A stretch of DNA of 64,000 bases from Clostridium sp. AT4 (lineage in GTDB: Bacteria; Bacillota; Clostridia; Lachnospirales; Lachnospiraceae). Numbering within the stretch: the stretch's first letter is position 1; each line of letters opens with the position of its first letter. The notes beneath the pieces were generated by a model. It was not told the DNA's origin. It ran no database searches and saw nothing but the letters and a program-made list of their open reading frames with translations. Location: NCBI RefSeq assembly GCF_001517625.2, contig NZ_LN999826.1:1-64000 (forward strand), given 5' to 3'. Made by a program: the position numbers and the translations under genes. This document shows positions 36,170 through 45,050 of this stretch, piece after piece.

Positions 36170-37576
36170 ATGCTGCAATTTTTGAATACTGCGTTAAAGG
36201 CCATTGATGATCTTGTATGGGGAGTTCCGCTGATTGTGCTGATTTTGGCAACAGGGATTTATCTGACGGTACGTCTGAAGGGGATGCAGATCCGAAAACT
36301 TCCCGCTGCTCTGCGCTACATGGTTCAGAATGAAGAAGAGGGAAGCGGAGAGGTTACCAGCTTTGGAGCTCTTTGTACTGCCATGTCAGCAACGATCGGA
36401 ACGGGAAATATTGTAGGTGTAGCGACCGCCATTGTGGCTGGTGGACCGGGCGCTTTATTCTGGATGTGGATTGCCGCTTTATTTGGAATGGCAACCAAAT
36501 ATGCAGAGGGTGTTCTGGCAATCTGCTATCGAAGTGTAGACAAAGAAACCGGTCATGTTTTGGGAGGTCCCTTTTACTATATCGAAAACGGAATGGGAAA
36601 GAAATGGAGATGGCTGGGAAAAATATTTGCTTTTTTTGGCGCCGGTGTCGGTCTTCTGGGAATCGGAACCTTTACTCAGGTTAATGGCATTACTTCTGCA
36701 GTAGGAGATTTTTTTGATAGTCAGAAAGCCTGTACGGTGGCGCTGTTTGGAAGAGAGTATACGGTGGCCGTGCTGATCGCCGGACTGATTTTGACAATTT
36801 GTGTTGCACTGGTGGTTTTGGGGGGATTGGAGCGTATTGCTACCGTTTCCCAGATTATCGTGCCGTTTATGGCTGTCTTTTATGTGGCTGCATGCATCAC
36901 GATTTTATGTGTAAATGCACAAAAGGTTCCTATGGCATTTAAGATGATACTGGAAAGCGCCTTTGGACTTCGGCCGGCAGCAGGAGGCGCTTTGGGAAGC
37001 ATTCTTCTTGCAATGCAGAAGGGAATCGCAAGAGGCATTTTTTCAAATGAGGCAGGATTGGGAAGCGCTCCCATTGCTGCTGCAGCAGCCCGTACCAGAG
37101 AACCGGTTCGTCAGGGACTGGTTTCGATGACGGGAACCTTTATAGATACGATTATAATCTGTACCATGACAGGTCTTTCAATTGTGCTGACCGGAGCCTA
37201 TGAGACAGGTCTGGAGGGGGTTGCAGTAACCACTTATGCCTTTAATCACGGGCTTCCTCTGCCCGCCTGGGCCAGTTCCTTTCTTCTGATGGCGTGCCTG
37301 ATTTTCTTTGCATTTACAACTATTATAGGATGGAATTATTATGGGGAACGCTGTCTGGAGTATTTGTCAGGAGGAAGCAGACGTGCAGTAATGACGTATC
37401 GTTTCTTATATATCCTTGCTATTTTTATCGGGCCGTTTATGACGGTTGAGGCGGTCTGGACGATTGCCGATATCTTTAATGCGCTGATGGCAATTCCCAA
37501 TCTGATTGCGGTACTTGCCCTCAGCGGAGTTGTTGCAGCAGAAACGGGAGATTACTGGAAACGAATGAAAAAATAA
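36170..37576 (+). CDS. Alanine/glycine:cation symporter (AGCS family)
   Basis: A 468-residue sodium- or proton-coupled amino acid carrier with about ten membrane segments. The family motifs SFGALCTAMSATIGTGNIVGVATAI (residues about 65-89), GGPGALFWMW and FSNEAGLGSAPIAAAAA are clear. AlsT- and DagA-type carriers import alanine, glycine, serine or glutamine. GGGAGG lies eight bases before the ATG at 36170; the ATG at 36149 has none. It appears to be a single-gene unit. Confidence 0.93.
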   Translation: MLQFLNTALKAIDDLVWGVPLIVLILATGIYLTVRLKGMQIRKLPAALRYMVQNEEEGSGEVTSFGALCTAMSATIGTGNIVGVATAIVAGGPGALFWMWIAALFGMATKYAEGVLAICYRSVDKETGHVLGGPFYYIENGMGKKWRWLGKIFAFFGAGVGLLGIGTFTQVNGITSAVGDFFDSQKACTVALFGREYTVAVLIAGLILTICVALVVLGGLERIATVSQIIVPFMAVFYVAACITILCVNAQKVPMAFKMILESAFGLRPAAGGALGSILLAMQKGIARGIFSNEAGLGSAPIAAAAARTREPVRQGLVSMTGTFIDTIIICTMTGLSIVLTGAYETGLEGVAVTTYAFNHGLPLPAWASSFLLMACLIFFAFTTIIGWNYYGERCLEYLSGGSRRAVMTYRFLYILAIFIGPFMTVEAVWTIADIFNALMAIPNLIAVLALSGVVAAETGDYWKRMKK

Positions 37577-37603
37577 GATAGAAGTCTGATTTTAATACGC
37601 CTA

Positions 37604-37703
37604 TTGACGGAGCCTTGTATCCATGGTAAGATAGCATCACCAATTAAGACACAATACATAGTGTGCTGACAAAAAAGATAAAACACAATATATAGTATAT
37701 AAT
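37604..37703 (+). promoter_or_regulatory. nrdD promoter region with two NrdR boxes
   Basis: A promoter TTGACG, 17 bases, TAAGAT (37604-37632) is followed by ACACAATACATAGTGT (37649-37664) and ACACAATATATAGTAT (37683-37698). These closely fit the NrdR consensus and start 34 bases apart. A second TATAAT (37698-37703) abuts box 2. NrdR would repress the reductase when dATP is plentiful. Confidence 0.8.
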
Positions 37704-37729
37704 GTAATCGTTCTATTGAGAGGTGACGT

Positions 37730-39862
37730 ATGGATCTAACCAGAGTAAAGGTAGTAAAAAAAGACGGAACAAAAGAGGATTTTAACGTTCAGAAGGTGAT
37801 TTCCGCCATCAGCAAGTCCGCTGAGAGGGCCATGATCACATTTTCAAAGGCAGAACTGAATTTTATCTGCGAATTTGTAGAAGAGAAGGTTCAGGAGCTG
37901 GATCAGGAGCTGATCCCAATTCCCCAGATGCACAATATTGTAGAAGGCGCTCTTGAAAAGGTAAATCCTCTGGTGGCAAAGAGCTATCGGGATTACAGAA
38001 ACTATAAGCAGGATTTTGTCCGGATGCTGGATGATGTGTATAAGAAGAGCCAGTCTATTATGTACATCGGTGATAAGGAGAACAGCAATACGGACAGCGC
38101 CCTGGTATCTACGAAGCGCAGCCTGATTTTTAATGAATTAAATAAATCCCTGTATCAGAAGTTTTTTATGACCGTGGAGGAGCTTCAGGCCTGCCGAGAG
38201 GGGTATATTTACATCCATGATATGTCTGCCAGACGCGACACCATGAACTGCTGTCTGTTTGATGTAAAGGCGGTTCTGACCGGGGGCTTTGAGATGGGAA
38301 ATCTCTGGTATAACGAGCCGAAAACGTTGGATGTGGCCTTTGATGTGATCGGGGATATTGTCTTAAGTGCGGCCAGCCAGCAGTACGGAGGTTTTACGGT
38401 TCCCAGCGTGGAGGAGATCCTGGCGCCCTATGCGGAAAAATCTTATGAAAAGTACATTGAAAAATATCTGGATCTGGGTCTTGCAGCGGACAAGGCCAAA
38501 GAGGTGGCCTGGAAGGATGTACAGAGGGATATGGAGCAGGGCTTTCAGGGATGGGAGTACAAGTTTAACTCCGTTTCTTCCAGCCGGGGAGATTACCCCT
38601 TTATCACCATGACAGCAGGCACGGGAACGAGCCGTTTTGCCAAGATGGCGACTATGACCATGCTCAATGTGCGCAAGGGCGGACAGGGAAAGAAGGATCA
38701 TAAAAAGCCTGTGCTTTTCCCGAAGATCGTATTCCTTTATGATGAGGCTCTTCACGGGCCGGGAGGCGAGCTGGAGGATGTGTTTGAGGCAGGGATCGAC
38801 TGCTCCAGCAAGACCATGTATCCCGACTGGCTGTCCCTGACGGGAAAGGGGTATATCGCCAGTATGTATAAGCGCTATGGCAAAATCATTTCCCCTATGG
38901 GCTGCCGTGCCTTTTTATCCCCCTGGTATGAGCGGGGCGGAATGTATCCGGCAGATGATAAGGACTCTCCCGTATTTGTGGGACGGTTTAATATCGGCGT
39001 AGTCAGCCTTCACCTTCCTATGATCCTTGCAAAGGCAAGACAGGAGAGCCGGGATTTCTACGAGGTGCTGGACTACTATCTGGAGCTGATCCGCAAGATC
39101 CATATCCGCACCTACGCTTACCTGGGCGAGCTGAAGGCATCTACCAATCCGCTGGCCTACTGTGAAGGCGGTTTTTACGGCGGTCATCTGGGCCTGCATG
39201 ATAAGATCAAGCCCCTTCTTAAAACTGCCACAGCATCCTTTGGCATCACAGCCTTTAATGAGCTTCAGCAGCTGTATAACAAAAAGTCTCTGGTAGAAGA
39301 TGGACAGTTTGCGCTGGAGGTTCTGGAGCATATCAATAAAAAGATTGAGGAATTTAAGGAAGAGGATGGCAATCTGTATGCCATTTATGCGACTCCGGCG
39401 GAAAATCTCTGCGGCCTTCAGGTAAAGCAGTTCCGTGAAAAGTACGGCATCATTGAAAATGTGTCGGACAGGGAGTATGTGAGCAACGGCTTCCATTGTC
39501 ATGTGACAGAGGACATTACGCCGATTGAAAAGCAGGATCTGGAGTACCGTTTCTGGGAACTGAGCAACGGAGGAAAGATCCAGTATGTGAAATACCCCAT
39601 CAGCTACAATAAAGAAGCCATCCGTACTCTGGTGCGCCGGGCGATGAAGATGGGCTTTTATGAGGGAGTAAATCTGTCGCTGGCTTACTGTGACGACTGC
39701 GGCCATGAGGAACTGGAGATGGATGTGTGTCCTGTCTGCGGCAGCCGCAACCTGACAAAGATTGACCGTATGAACGGTTACCTGAGTTATTCGAGAGTAA
39801 AGGGAGATACCCGTTTGAATGAAGCCAAGATGGCTGAAATAGCAGAGAGAAAGAGCATGTAA
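37730..39862 (+). CDS. nrdD: Anaerobic (class III) ribonucleoside-triphosphate reductase
   Basis: A 710-residue oxygen-sensitive reductase that converts NTPs to dNTPs with a glycyl radical. An ATP-cone regulatory domain is at the N terminus (VKVVKKDGTKEDFNVQKV). Zinc-binding CxxC pairs lie near residues 654-672, and the radical glycine is Gly683 in RMNGYLS. The activase NrdG is encoded about 1.6 kb downstream. NrdR boxes precede the gene. A second, different class III enzyme lies at 45051. Confidence 0.95.
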   Translation: MDLTRVKVVKKDGTKEDFNVQKVISAISKSAERAMITFSKAELNFICEFVEEKVQELDQELIPIPQMHNIVEGALEKVNPLVAKSYRDYRNYKQDFVRMLDDVYKKSQSIMYIGDKENSNTDSALVSTKRSLIFNELNKSLYQKFFMTVEELQACREGYIYIHDMSARRDTMNCCLFDVKAVLTGGFEMGNLWYNEPKTLDVAFDVIGDIVLSAASQQYGGFTVPSVEEILAPYAEKSYEKYIEKYLDLGLAADKAKEVAWKDVQRDMEQGFQGWEYKFNSVSSSRGDYPFITMTAGTGTSRFAKMATMTMLNVRKGGQGKKDHKKPVLFPKIVFLYDEALHGPGGELEDVFEAGIDCSSKTMYPDWLSLTGKGYIASMYKRYGKIISPMGCRAFLSPWYERGGMYPADDKDSPVFVGRFNIGVVSLHLPMILAKARQESRDFYEVLDYYLELIRKIHIRTYAYLGELKASTNPLAYCEGGFYGGHLGLHDKIKPLLKTATASFGITAFNELQQLYNKKSLVEDGQFALEVLEHINKKIEEFKEEDGNLYAIYATPAENLCGLQVKQFREKYGIIENVSDREYVSNGFHCHVTEDITPIEKQDLEYRFWELSNGGKIQYVKYPISYNKEAIRTLVRRAMKMGFYEGVNLSLAYCDDCGHEELEMDVCPVCGSRNLTKIDRMNGYLSYSRVKGDTRLNEAKMAEIAERKSM

Positions 39863-39873
39863 GAGAAATGAGC

Positions 39874-39920
39874 AAAAAGGCCGTCGGTATCTGATGCGTT
39901 CATCAGACCGGCGGCCTTTT
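39874..39920. terminator. Bidirectional terminator between nrdD and an XRE gene
   Basis: AAAAAGGCCGTCGGT pairs with ACCGGCGGCCTTTT, with T runs in both directions. It overlaps the stop codon of the convergent XRE gene. Confidence 0.9.
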
Positions 39921-40248
39921 ATGGCTCAGACTGGGATTTAGCCAGTAATCCTTCTATATATCCTTCTGCCTTTTTCTTATCTCCCGGACTTAACCGGTCA
40001 AACAGTTCCAGAAAGGCCTTTTGCTGCTCTGTGATTGTAGCGGCGGAGCCGTCCGTACTGTAAAACTGGGAAATGGTAATGCCCATGGCCTCGCAGATAT
40101 GGCGTATGGTGGGGACACTGGGGATGGAAGTGCGGCGGAAAAGATTTCCTATGCTGTTTGGGGAAACGTCCATTTCCTTTGCAAGGCGGTAATGGCTCCA
40201 GCCTCTGATGCGGCAGAGTTCTTCAATACGTTCCAGCTCAAAACTCAT
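39919..40248 (-). CDS. XRE-family transcriptional regulator
   Basis: A 109-residue protein with a helix-turn-helix domain at residues 5-60 (GWSHYRLAKEMDVSPNSIGNLFRR). A short C-terminal helical tail (LFDRLSPGDKKKAEGYIEGLLAKS) is common in small clostridial XRE proteins. The ribosome binding site is weak (TAGGAC). The target is unknown. It is convergent with nrdD. The 189 bases between it and the next XRE gene hold no further feature. Confidence 0.82.
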   Translation of the reverse strand: MSFELERIEELCRIRGWSHYRLAKEMDVSPNSIGNLFRRTSIPSVPTIRHICEAMGITISQFYSTDGSAATITEQQKAFLELFDRLSPGDKKKAEGYIEGLLAKSQSEP

Positions 40249-40437
40249 TGTAGTCCTATCAGAAGAGACATCCTTAGAGGATCATCTGCTTCTGCCTCCT
40301 GTCGTGCTGTCATTTTCGTGCTTTGTATTATTGTATCCCACAGTTATAAAAAACATCAGGCTGAAATAGAGTGCATGATTTATGCACGAAATAGTGTACA
40401 AATGAATAAAAATTACCTTATGCGCAGAAATATACAG

Positions 40438-40731
40438 TTAGAATCTGTGGATGAAAGGATCTTTAAGCGCTTCTTCTTTGGGAGAGTCGGGGCGGTAGCC
40501 AAGGAGGCTGTTTGGGTCTGTTTCAAAGAATTCACACAGGCCTTTCAGTTCAATGTCAGTCACCAGACGTTTGCCGAGCTCGATCCGCAGAATGGTCAGC
40601 TTGGAAAAATTGTAGCCATTGACCTGCAGTCTGGCGGCCAGTTCATCCTGAGTCAGCTTTCGAGCCATCCGCAGCTGGCGGATCCGGCTGCCAATGATAT
40701 TTTTCTGCTCACTGGTGGTTATCTTTCGCAT
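40438..40731 (-). CDS. XRE-family transcriptional regulator
   Basis: A 97-residue helix-turn-helix protein (IGSRIRQLRMARKLTQDELAARLQ, residues about 13-36) with the clostridial-type ending LCEFFETDPNSLLGYRPD. The ATG at 40731 has AGGAG five bases upstream; the longer start at 40767 lies in likely promoter DNA. An imperfect palindrome GGTGT-N9-ACACC at 40750-40768, just upstream, could be an autoregulatory site. The rest of the gap to mscL at 40990 shows no gene. Confidence 0.8.
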   Translation of the reverse strand: MRKITTSEQKNIIGSRIRQLRMARKLTQDELAARLQVNGYNFSKLTILRIELGKRLVTDIELKGLCEFFETDPNSLLGYRPDSPKEEALKDPFIHRF

Positions 40732-40989
40732 AAAAACTCCTGAATTAATGGTGTACACAAGGCACACCTGTAAAATAATGGTTATGTACTAACTGATTGT
40801 AATGAAGAAAATCGAAAAAAAGGTTCCAATAATGAAATTTGGGAAAATAAATTTTGTGGAGGAGGGGGCTTGGGATACTGTGAGGAAGGAAGTATGCACT
40901 TCCATGAATTTCCATGAGGGAAAATCAGGTGGAAAAAAAAGCGGGTTTATGTTAGACTGGTAGGTAGTACAAAAGAAAGGCTGGCGTAT

Positions 40990-41451
40990 ATGAAAAAGTT
41001 TATTGAAGAGTTTAAGGCATTTGCACTGAAGGGCAATATGGTCGATCTGGCAGTTGGTATGATTATCGGCAGTGCGTTTACCAGTATTGTTAATTCGCTG
41101 GTGAATGATATTTTTATGCCTGTGCTGAGTATTTTTACGGGAAAAATCGATTTTTCCAATATGTTTATTGCTCTGGATGGGAATAAATATCCTACCTTGG
41201 AGGCGGCTAAAGAAGTGACGGCTACCATTAACTATGGTTCTTTTATTACTCAGACCATCAATTTTCTGTTAATGGCTCTGGTGGTATTTCTGGCAGTAAA
41301 GGCCATCAGTCGTCTGGAAAAAATAGGAAAACAGCCGGAAGCGCCTAAAGCTCCTACGGAGAAAAAATGCCCCTACTGCAGCACCATGATCCCGTTGAGT
41401 GCTGTGCGGTGCCCTCACTGCACCTCTAATCTGGATGAACAGGAAAAATAA
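40990..41451 (+). CDS. mscL: Large-conductance mechanosensitive channel with C-terminal zinc ribbon
   Basis: A 153-residue protein. The MscL start FKAFALKGNMVDLAVGMIIG (residues about 8-27) and second membrane helix (INFLLMALVVFLAVKAI) are clear; it opens under membrane tension to release solutes. Past the normal end there is a Pro-rich linker and a zinc-ribbon-like CPYC...CPHC (residues about 127-146), which ordinary MscL lacks. AAAGG precedes the ATG. It lies 18 bases before nrdG. Confidence 0.92.
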   Translation: MKKFIEEFKAFALKGNMVDLAVGMIIGSAFTSIVNSLVNDIFMPVLSIFTGKIDFSNMFIALDGNKYPTLEAAKEVTATINYGSFITQTINFLLMALVVFLAVKAISRLEKIGKQPEAPKAPTEKKCPYCSTMIPLSAVRCPHCTSNLDEQEK

Positions 41452-41469
41452 AGCAGGAGAATAAATAAG

Positions 41470-41970
41470 ATGCGGTATCACAATATTACAAAGGATGATA
41501 TGCTGAACGGAGAAGGGCTGCGGACTGTGCTGTGGGTGGCAGGATGCAGCCATAACTGTCCCGGCTGCCACAATCCCGTGACCTGGGATGTGAGGGGCGG
41601 ACTGCCGTTTGATGAGGCGGCAAAAGAGGAGCTGTTTGCTGAACTGGAGAAGGATTATATTTCAGGTGTGACCTTCAGCGGAGGAGATCCCCTTCATCCG
41701 GCCAACAGAGAGGACATAGCCCGTCTGGCAGAGGAGATCCGCGGGCGTTATCCCAATAAGACCATATGGCTGTATACAGGCTATGACTGGGAGCAGATCT
41801 GTGAATTTGCGCTGCTTAAAAATATAGATGTAGTGGTGGATGGAGAATTCATAGAAGCATATAAGGACGGCAGCCTTCACTGGAAGGGAAGCTCCAATCA
41901 GAGAGTGATCGATGTGCAGAGATCCCTTCTTATGGGGGAAGCGGTTCTGTATGAGGAGCCGGACACATGA
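41470..41970 (+). CDS. nrdG: Anaerobic ribonucleotide reductase activase
   Basis: A 166-residue radical-SAM enzyme that makes the glycyl radical on NrdD. The 4Fe-4S cluster cysteines are Cys26, Cys30 and Cys33 in GCSHNCPGCH. The N-terminal RYHNITKDDMLNGEGLR and later TFSGGDPLHP are standard. AGCAGGAGAATAA precedes the ATG. It is separated from nrdD by the XRE genes and mscL, and may serve both reductases. Confidence 0.95.
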   Translation: MRYHNITKDDMLNGEGLRTVLWVAGCSHNCPGCHNPVTWDVRGGLPFDEAAKEELFAELEKDYISGVTFSGGDPLHPANREDIARLAEEIRGRYPNKTIWLYTGYDWEQICEFALLKNIDVVVDGEFIEAYKDGSLHWKGSSNQRVIDVQRSLLMGEAVLYEEPDT

Positions 41971-42050
41971 GGCAGAGCCCTTTGGCAGAAAACCGGCGAA
42001 AAGGGATAAAATAAGAGATTGAGAACAAAATACAGGAGAACAGAAAAACG

Positions 42051-42569
42051 ATGATCAGCCGTATTGCAAAATTTCATAAAGTAAGCTTTGAACAATTTAA
42101 AGGAGATTGGGAGGATACCTTTGGAAAGCAGGAGGATATACGCAGTATTTATGAGGATATCCGTCTTCCAGAGCGTGCTACTTCAGGCTCTGCAGGATAC
42201 GATTTTTTTGCTCCAAAAGCATTTGTCATTCAGCCGGGGGAAACGGTAAAGATCCCTACAGGCATCCGGGCAGAAATTGATGAGGGCTGGGTGCTGGCTT
42301 TATTTCCAAGAAGCAGCCTGGGATTTAAGTACCGCCTGCAGCTTAATAATACGGTAGGTATTATTGACAGCGATTATTTTTACTCAGATAATGAAGGCCA
42401 TATGTTTATTAAGATAACGAATGATTCCAATGAAGATAAAACGCTGGAACTGCCAAAGGGCGCAGGCGTTGTCCAGGGGATTTTCCTGCCTTTCGGCATC
42501 ACCTTAGATGACGCCAGCAGCGGACAGAGAAATGGCGGCTTTGGAAGCACAGATAAAGGAAGGAACTGA
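42051..42569 (+). CDS. dut: dUTP diphosphatase (trimeric dUTPase)
   Basis: A 172-residue enzyme that hydrolyses dUTP to dUMP, protecting DNA from uracil and feeding thymidylate synthase. The five family motifs are present: SAGYDFFAP, PRSSLGFKYRL, the NNTVGIIDSDYFYS uracil pocket, a GAGVVQGIF-type motif, and the C-terminal GGFGSTDKG. An N-terminal extension of about 38 residues precedes the core. It lies near nrdD and nrdG, consistent with deoxynucleotide supply. Confidence 0.93.
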   Translation: MISRIAKFHKVSFEQFKGDWEDTFGKQEDIRSIYEDIRLPERATSGSAGYDFFAPKAFVIQPGETVKIPTGIRAEIDEGWVLALFPRSSLGFKYRLQLNNTVGIIDSDYFYSDNEGHMFIKITNDSNEDKTLELPKGAGVVQGIFLPFGITLDDASSGQRNGGFGSTDKGRN

Positions 42570-42571
42570 TC

Positions 42572-43609
42572 ATGGAAGGCAGCAGGAGAAGAAGCTCCTA
42601 TCCAGGGGGGAGCCGTCCGCTGGGAGCAGGCCGTCCCGGTGATGCAGGCCGGCGGCCGGTAAGGGCCGGCTCTTCATCCGGCCGGAGAAATGGGGGAAAC
42701 TGCAGGCGGAGAAGGAGAAAGCGCCTGATGAAACGGATTCTCACAGCAGCGCTCTGCCTTATTCTCACAGGAGGAATCGCCTTTGGCGTAAGCCGTCTGG
42801 CAGGCTCCTTTCATTTTTCAAAGAAAAAGAAGCTCAGAGCTCAGGGTATTGAGCTTTTAAGGGGAGGAGATGCAGGCGGCGCCGTTTCTGCGTTTGATGA
42901 GGCCTTAGCAGCGGCGGGAGATAAAAGCAAAACCTTTAATATCGACGTTCTTTCTTATCGGGCCGAGGCAGAGATGATGCTGGATGATTTTGAGGCAGCA
43001 AAACACAGCTGGGATCTGATCCTGGAACAGGGAGGAGATCCCATTTCCGGGCGGTATATGAAGAGCTTTTGCGAGAGCCGTCTGGGGAATAAGGACCAGG
43101 CAGTGGCTTTATACAGAGAGGCTCTGGGGATGGAAGAAAAAGGAAAAATATCCCCTGGTTATGAACAGGCTCTTTTGGCAGCAGGAGAAGCCTGTATGGA
43201 GGCAGGAGACCATGAGGGCGCCAAGGTATTATATGAAGAGGCCTTAAGAACGACAGGAGGAGATGGGAGATTTGAAAGCAGGGTTCGCTGCCAGATGGGC
43301 TTATACCAGATGGCTGAAGAGGACTACGAAGGAGCTGCTGATTCGTTTTATCAGGGATATGACCGGCTGATCACCAGTTATAAAGCAGGTACGGGAGCCA
43401 GCCTGGATCAGGCATCGGCAGCAATTACAGAGGAAAATCAGGCAGACTGGCAGCTTCTTAAGAAGCTGGCGTTTTACCAGGCGGCTGTCTGTGAGTATAT
43501 GCAGAACTATGAAGAGGCCAAAAGCCGTTTTGAAACATATATCCAGGTATTTGGGTCGGATGAGGCGGCGCAGCATGAGATTGACTTTTTAAATACCAGG
43601 ATACGGTAG
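42572..43609 (+). CDS. Membrane-anchored TPR-repeat protein
   Basis: A 345-residue protein. Residues 1-50 are Arg/Gly/Ser-rich and end in RRRRRKRL, then a single membrane helix (residues about 55-70). The rest is tetratricopeptide-like helical repeats (LLRGGDAGGAVSAFDEALAA; DHEGAKVLYEEALRTTG; ENYEGA-type units), likely outside the cell. TPR domains hold protein complexes together; no specific partner is apparent. It starts two bases after dut and ends eight bases before hflX, so the three are co-transcribed. Confidence 0.8.
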   Translation: MEGSRRRSSYPGGSRPLGAGRPGDAGRRPVRAGSSSGRRNGGNCRRRRRKRLMKRILTAALCLILTGGIAFGVSRLAGSFHFSKKKKLRAQGIELLRGGDAGGAVSAFDEALAAAGDKSKTFNIDVLSYRAEAEMMLDDFEAAKHSWDLILEQGGDPISGRYMKSFCESRLGNKDQAVALYREALGMEEKGKISPGYEQALLAAGEACMEAGDHEGAKVLYEEALRTTGGDGRFESRVRCQMGLYQMAEEDYEGAADSFYQGYDRLITSYKAGTGASLDQASAAITEENQADWQLLKKLAFYQAAVCEYMQNYEEAKSRFETYIQVFGSDEAAQHEIDFLNTRIR

Positions 43610-43617
43610 GGAGATAT

Positions 43618-44880
43618 ATGGCAGAACTGATTGATTTAAAGGAACTGGAGGAGCGAGTGATCCTGGTCGCTGTAAATGTGGGCGATGAGAGGGAGACGTC
43701 ATCTTCTCTGGATGAACTGGAAGAACTGGCTCAGACTGCGGGAGCAGTCCCCATTGCAAGGATCGTTCAGAACCGTGAAGCTGTTCATCCTGGGACCTAT
43801 CTGGGAAAAGGGAAGATTTTAGAGGTTCGAGAGCTCCTGGCTGACACGGGGGCAACGGGTGTCATCTGTGATGATGAGCTTTCCCCGGCCCAGCTGCGCA
43901 ATCTGGAAGATGCGCTGGATACAAAGGTCATGGACCGCACCATGGTAATCCTGGATATTTTTGCTTCCAGGGCTCATACAAGAGAAGGAAAGATCCAGGT
44001 GGAACTGGCGCAGCTGCGTTACCGGGCCATCCGTCTGGTAGGCATGAGAAATTCTCTTTCACGTCTGGGCGGCGGTATCGGAACCAGGGGACCGGGAGAG
44101 AAAAAGCTGGAGACAGACCGCCGTCTGATCCACCAGCGGATCGGCCAGTTAAAGCGGGAGCTGGAGGATGTAAAGCGCCATAGAGAGGTCACAAGGCAGC
44201 ACAGGGAGAAAAATTACAGCCTGACAGCAGCCATTGTGGGATATACCAATGCGGGAAAATCCACTCTGTTAAACCGGCTGACAGGAGCAGGGATCCTGGC
44301 GGAAAACAAGCTTTTTGCTACTCTGGATCCCACTACAAGGGCCTTTGTAATGGCAGATGGACAGCAGATCCTTTTGACGGATACGGTAGGATTTATCCGT
44401 AAGTTGCCCCATCATCTGATCGATGCCTTTAAGAGTACCCTGGAGGAGGCCCGCTACAGCGATGTGATCCTCCATGTGGTGGACTGCTCCAATCCCCAGA
44501 TGGATATGCAGATGCATGTGGTAAAGGAAACCTTAAGAGAACTTGAGATTGTGGATAAGACCGTGGTGACGGTGTTTAATAAGATTGACCGTTTGGAGGG
44601 AAAGGAGACGGAGCTGCTTCCCAGAGATTTTTCCTCAGACTATCAGGTGAGGATTTCCGCTAAGACAGGAGACGGGTTAAAGGATCTGGAGCAGATTCTT
44701 GGGGGCATTATCCGCAGCAGCCGGGTTTATCTGGAAAAGGTATATCCCTACAGCGGTGCGGGAAAGATCCAGACCATACGCGCCTACGGACAGCTTTTGT
44801 CCGAGGAGTATACGGAGCAGGGCATTGCAGTAAAGGCCTATGTGCCCGCAGAGCTTTTTGAAGGGCTGTACCGGGATTAA
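43618..44880 (+). CDS. hflX: GTPase HflX
   Basis: A 420-residue ribosome-associated GTPase that splits stalled ribosomes under stress. The N-terminal HflX domain contains HPGTYLGKGKILEVRELL and ARTHTREGKIQVELAQL-like blocks with GGGIGTRGPGEKKLE. The G domain starts near residue 205 with GYTNAGKST, then DTVGFIRKLP and NKIDRL. AGGGAGATAT precedes the ATG. Confidence 0.95.
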   Translation: MAELIDLKELEERVILVAVNVGDERETSSSLDELEELAQTAGAVPIARIVQNREAVHPGTYLGKGKILEVRELLADTGATGVICDDELSPAQLRNLEDALDTKVMDRTMVILDIFASRAHTREGKIQVELAQLRYRAIRLVGMRNSLSRLGGGIGTRGPGEKKLETDRRLIHQRIGQLKRELEDVKRHREVTRQHREKNYSLTAAIVGYTNAGKSTLLNRLTGAGILAENKLFATLDPTTRAFVMADGQQILLTDTVGFIRKLPHHLIDAFKSTLEEARYSDVILHVVDCSNPQMDMQMHVVKETLRELEIVDKTVVTVFNKIDRLEGKETELLPRDFSSDYQVRISAKTGDGLKDLEQILGGIIRSSRVYLEKVYPYSGAGKIQTIRAYGQLLSEEYTEQGIAVKAYVPAELFEGLYRD

Positions 44881-44914
44881 ACATACCATCAGTGGCAGTA
44901 TTAGAAAATATAAT

Positions 44915-44968
44915 AAAACACAACATCTTGTTTAATATATAACATATGGCATAGATGTTGTGTTTTTT
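44915..44968 (+). terminator. Terminator of hflX
   Basis: ACACAACATCT and AGATGTTGTGT form a perfect 11-bp stem with a 24-base loop, followed by TTTTT. Confidence 0.8.
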
Positions 44969-44986
44969 GCGTTCCTCTGCTATAAT
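44958..44986 (+). promoter_or_regulatory. Probable promoter of the second nrdD
   Basis: TTGTGT, a 17-base spacer and TATAAT (44981-44986). The -35 lies in the descending arm of the hflX terminator. No clear NrdR box is seen here, unlike at the first nrdD. Confidence 0.5.
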
Positions 44987-45050
44987 GAAAAATACATTTC
45001 GGTTTAAGTGTGGTAGCTTGTATTTGGAATGTTGAAAGGAGTTTTGAGGT

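Noticed and set aside
38915-39706. A 263-codon minus-strand frame
   Set aside because: It is antisense to nrdD.
40021-40743. A 240-codon plus-strand frame
   Set aside because: It spans two XRE genes on the minus strand, each with a helix-turn-helix.
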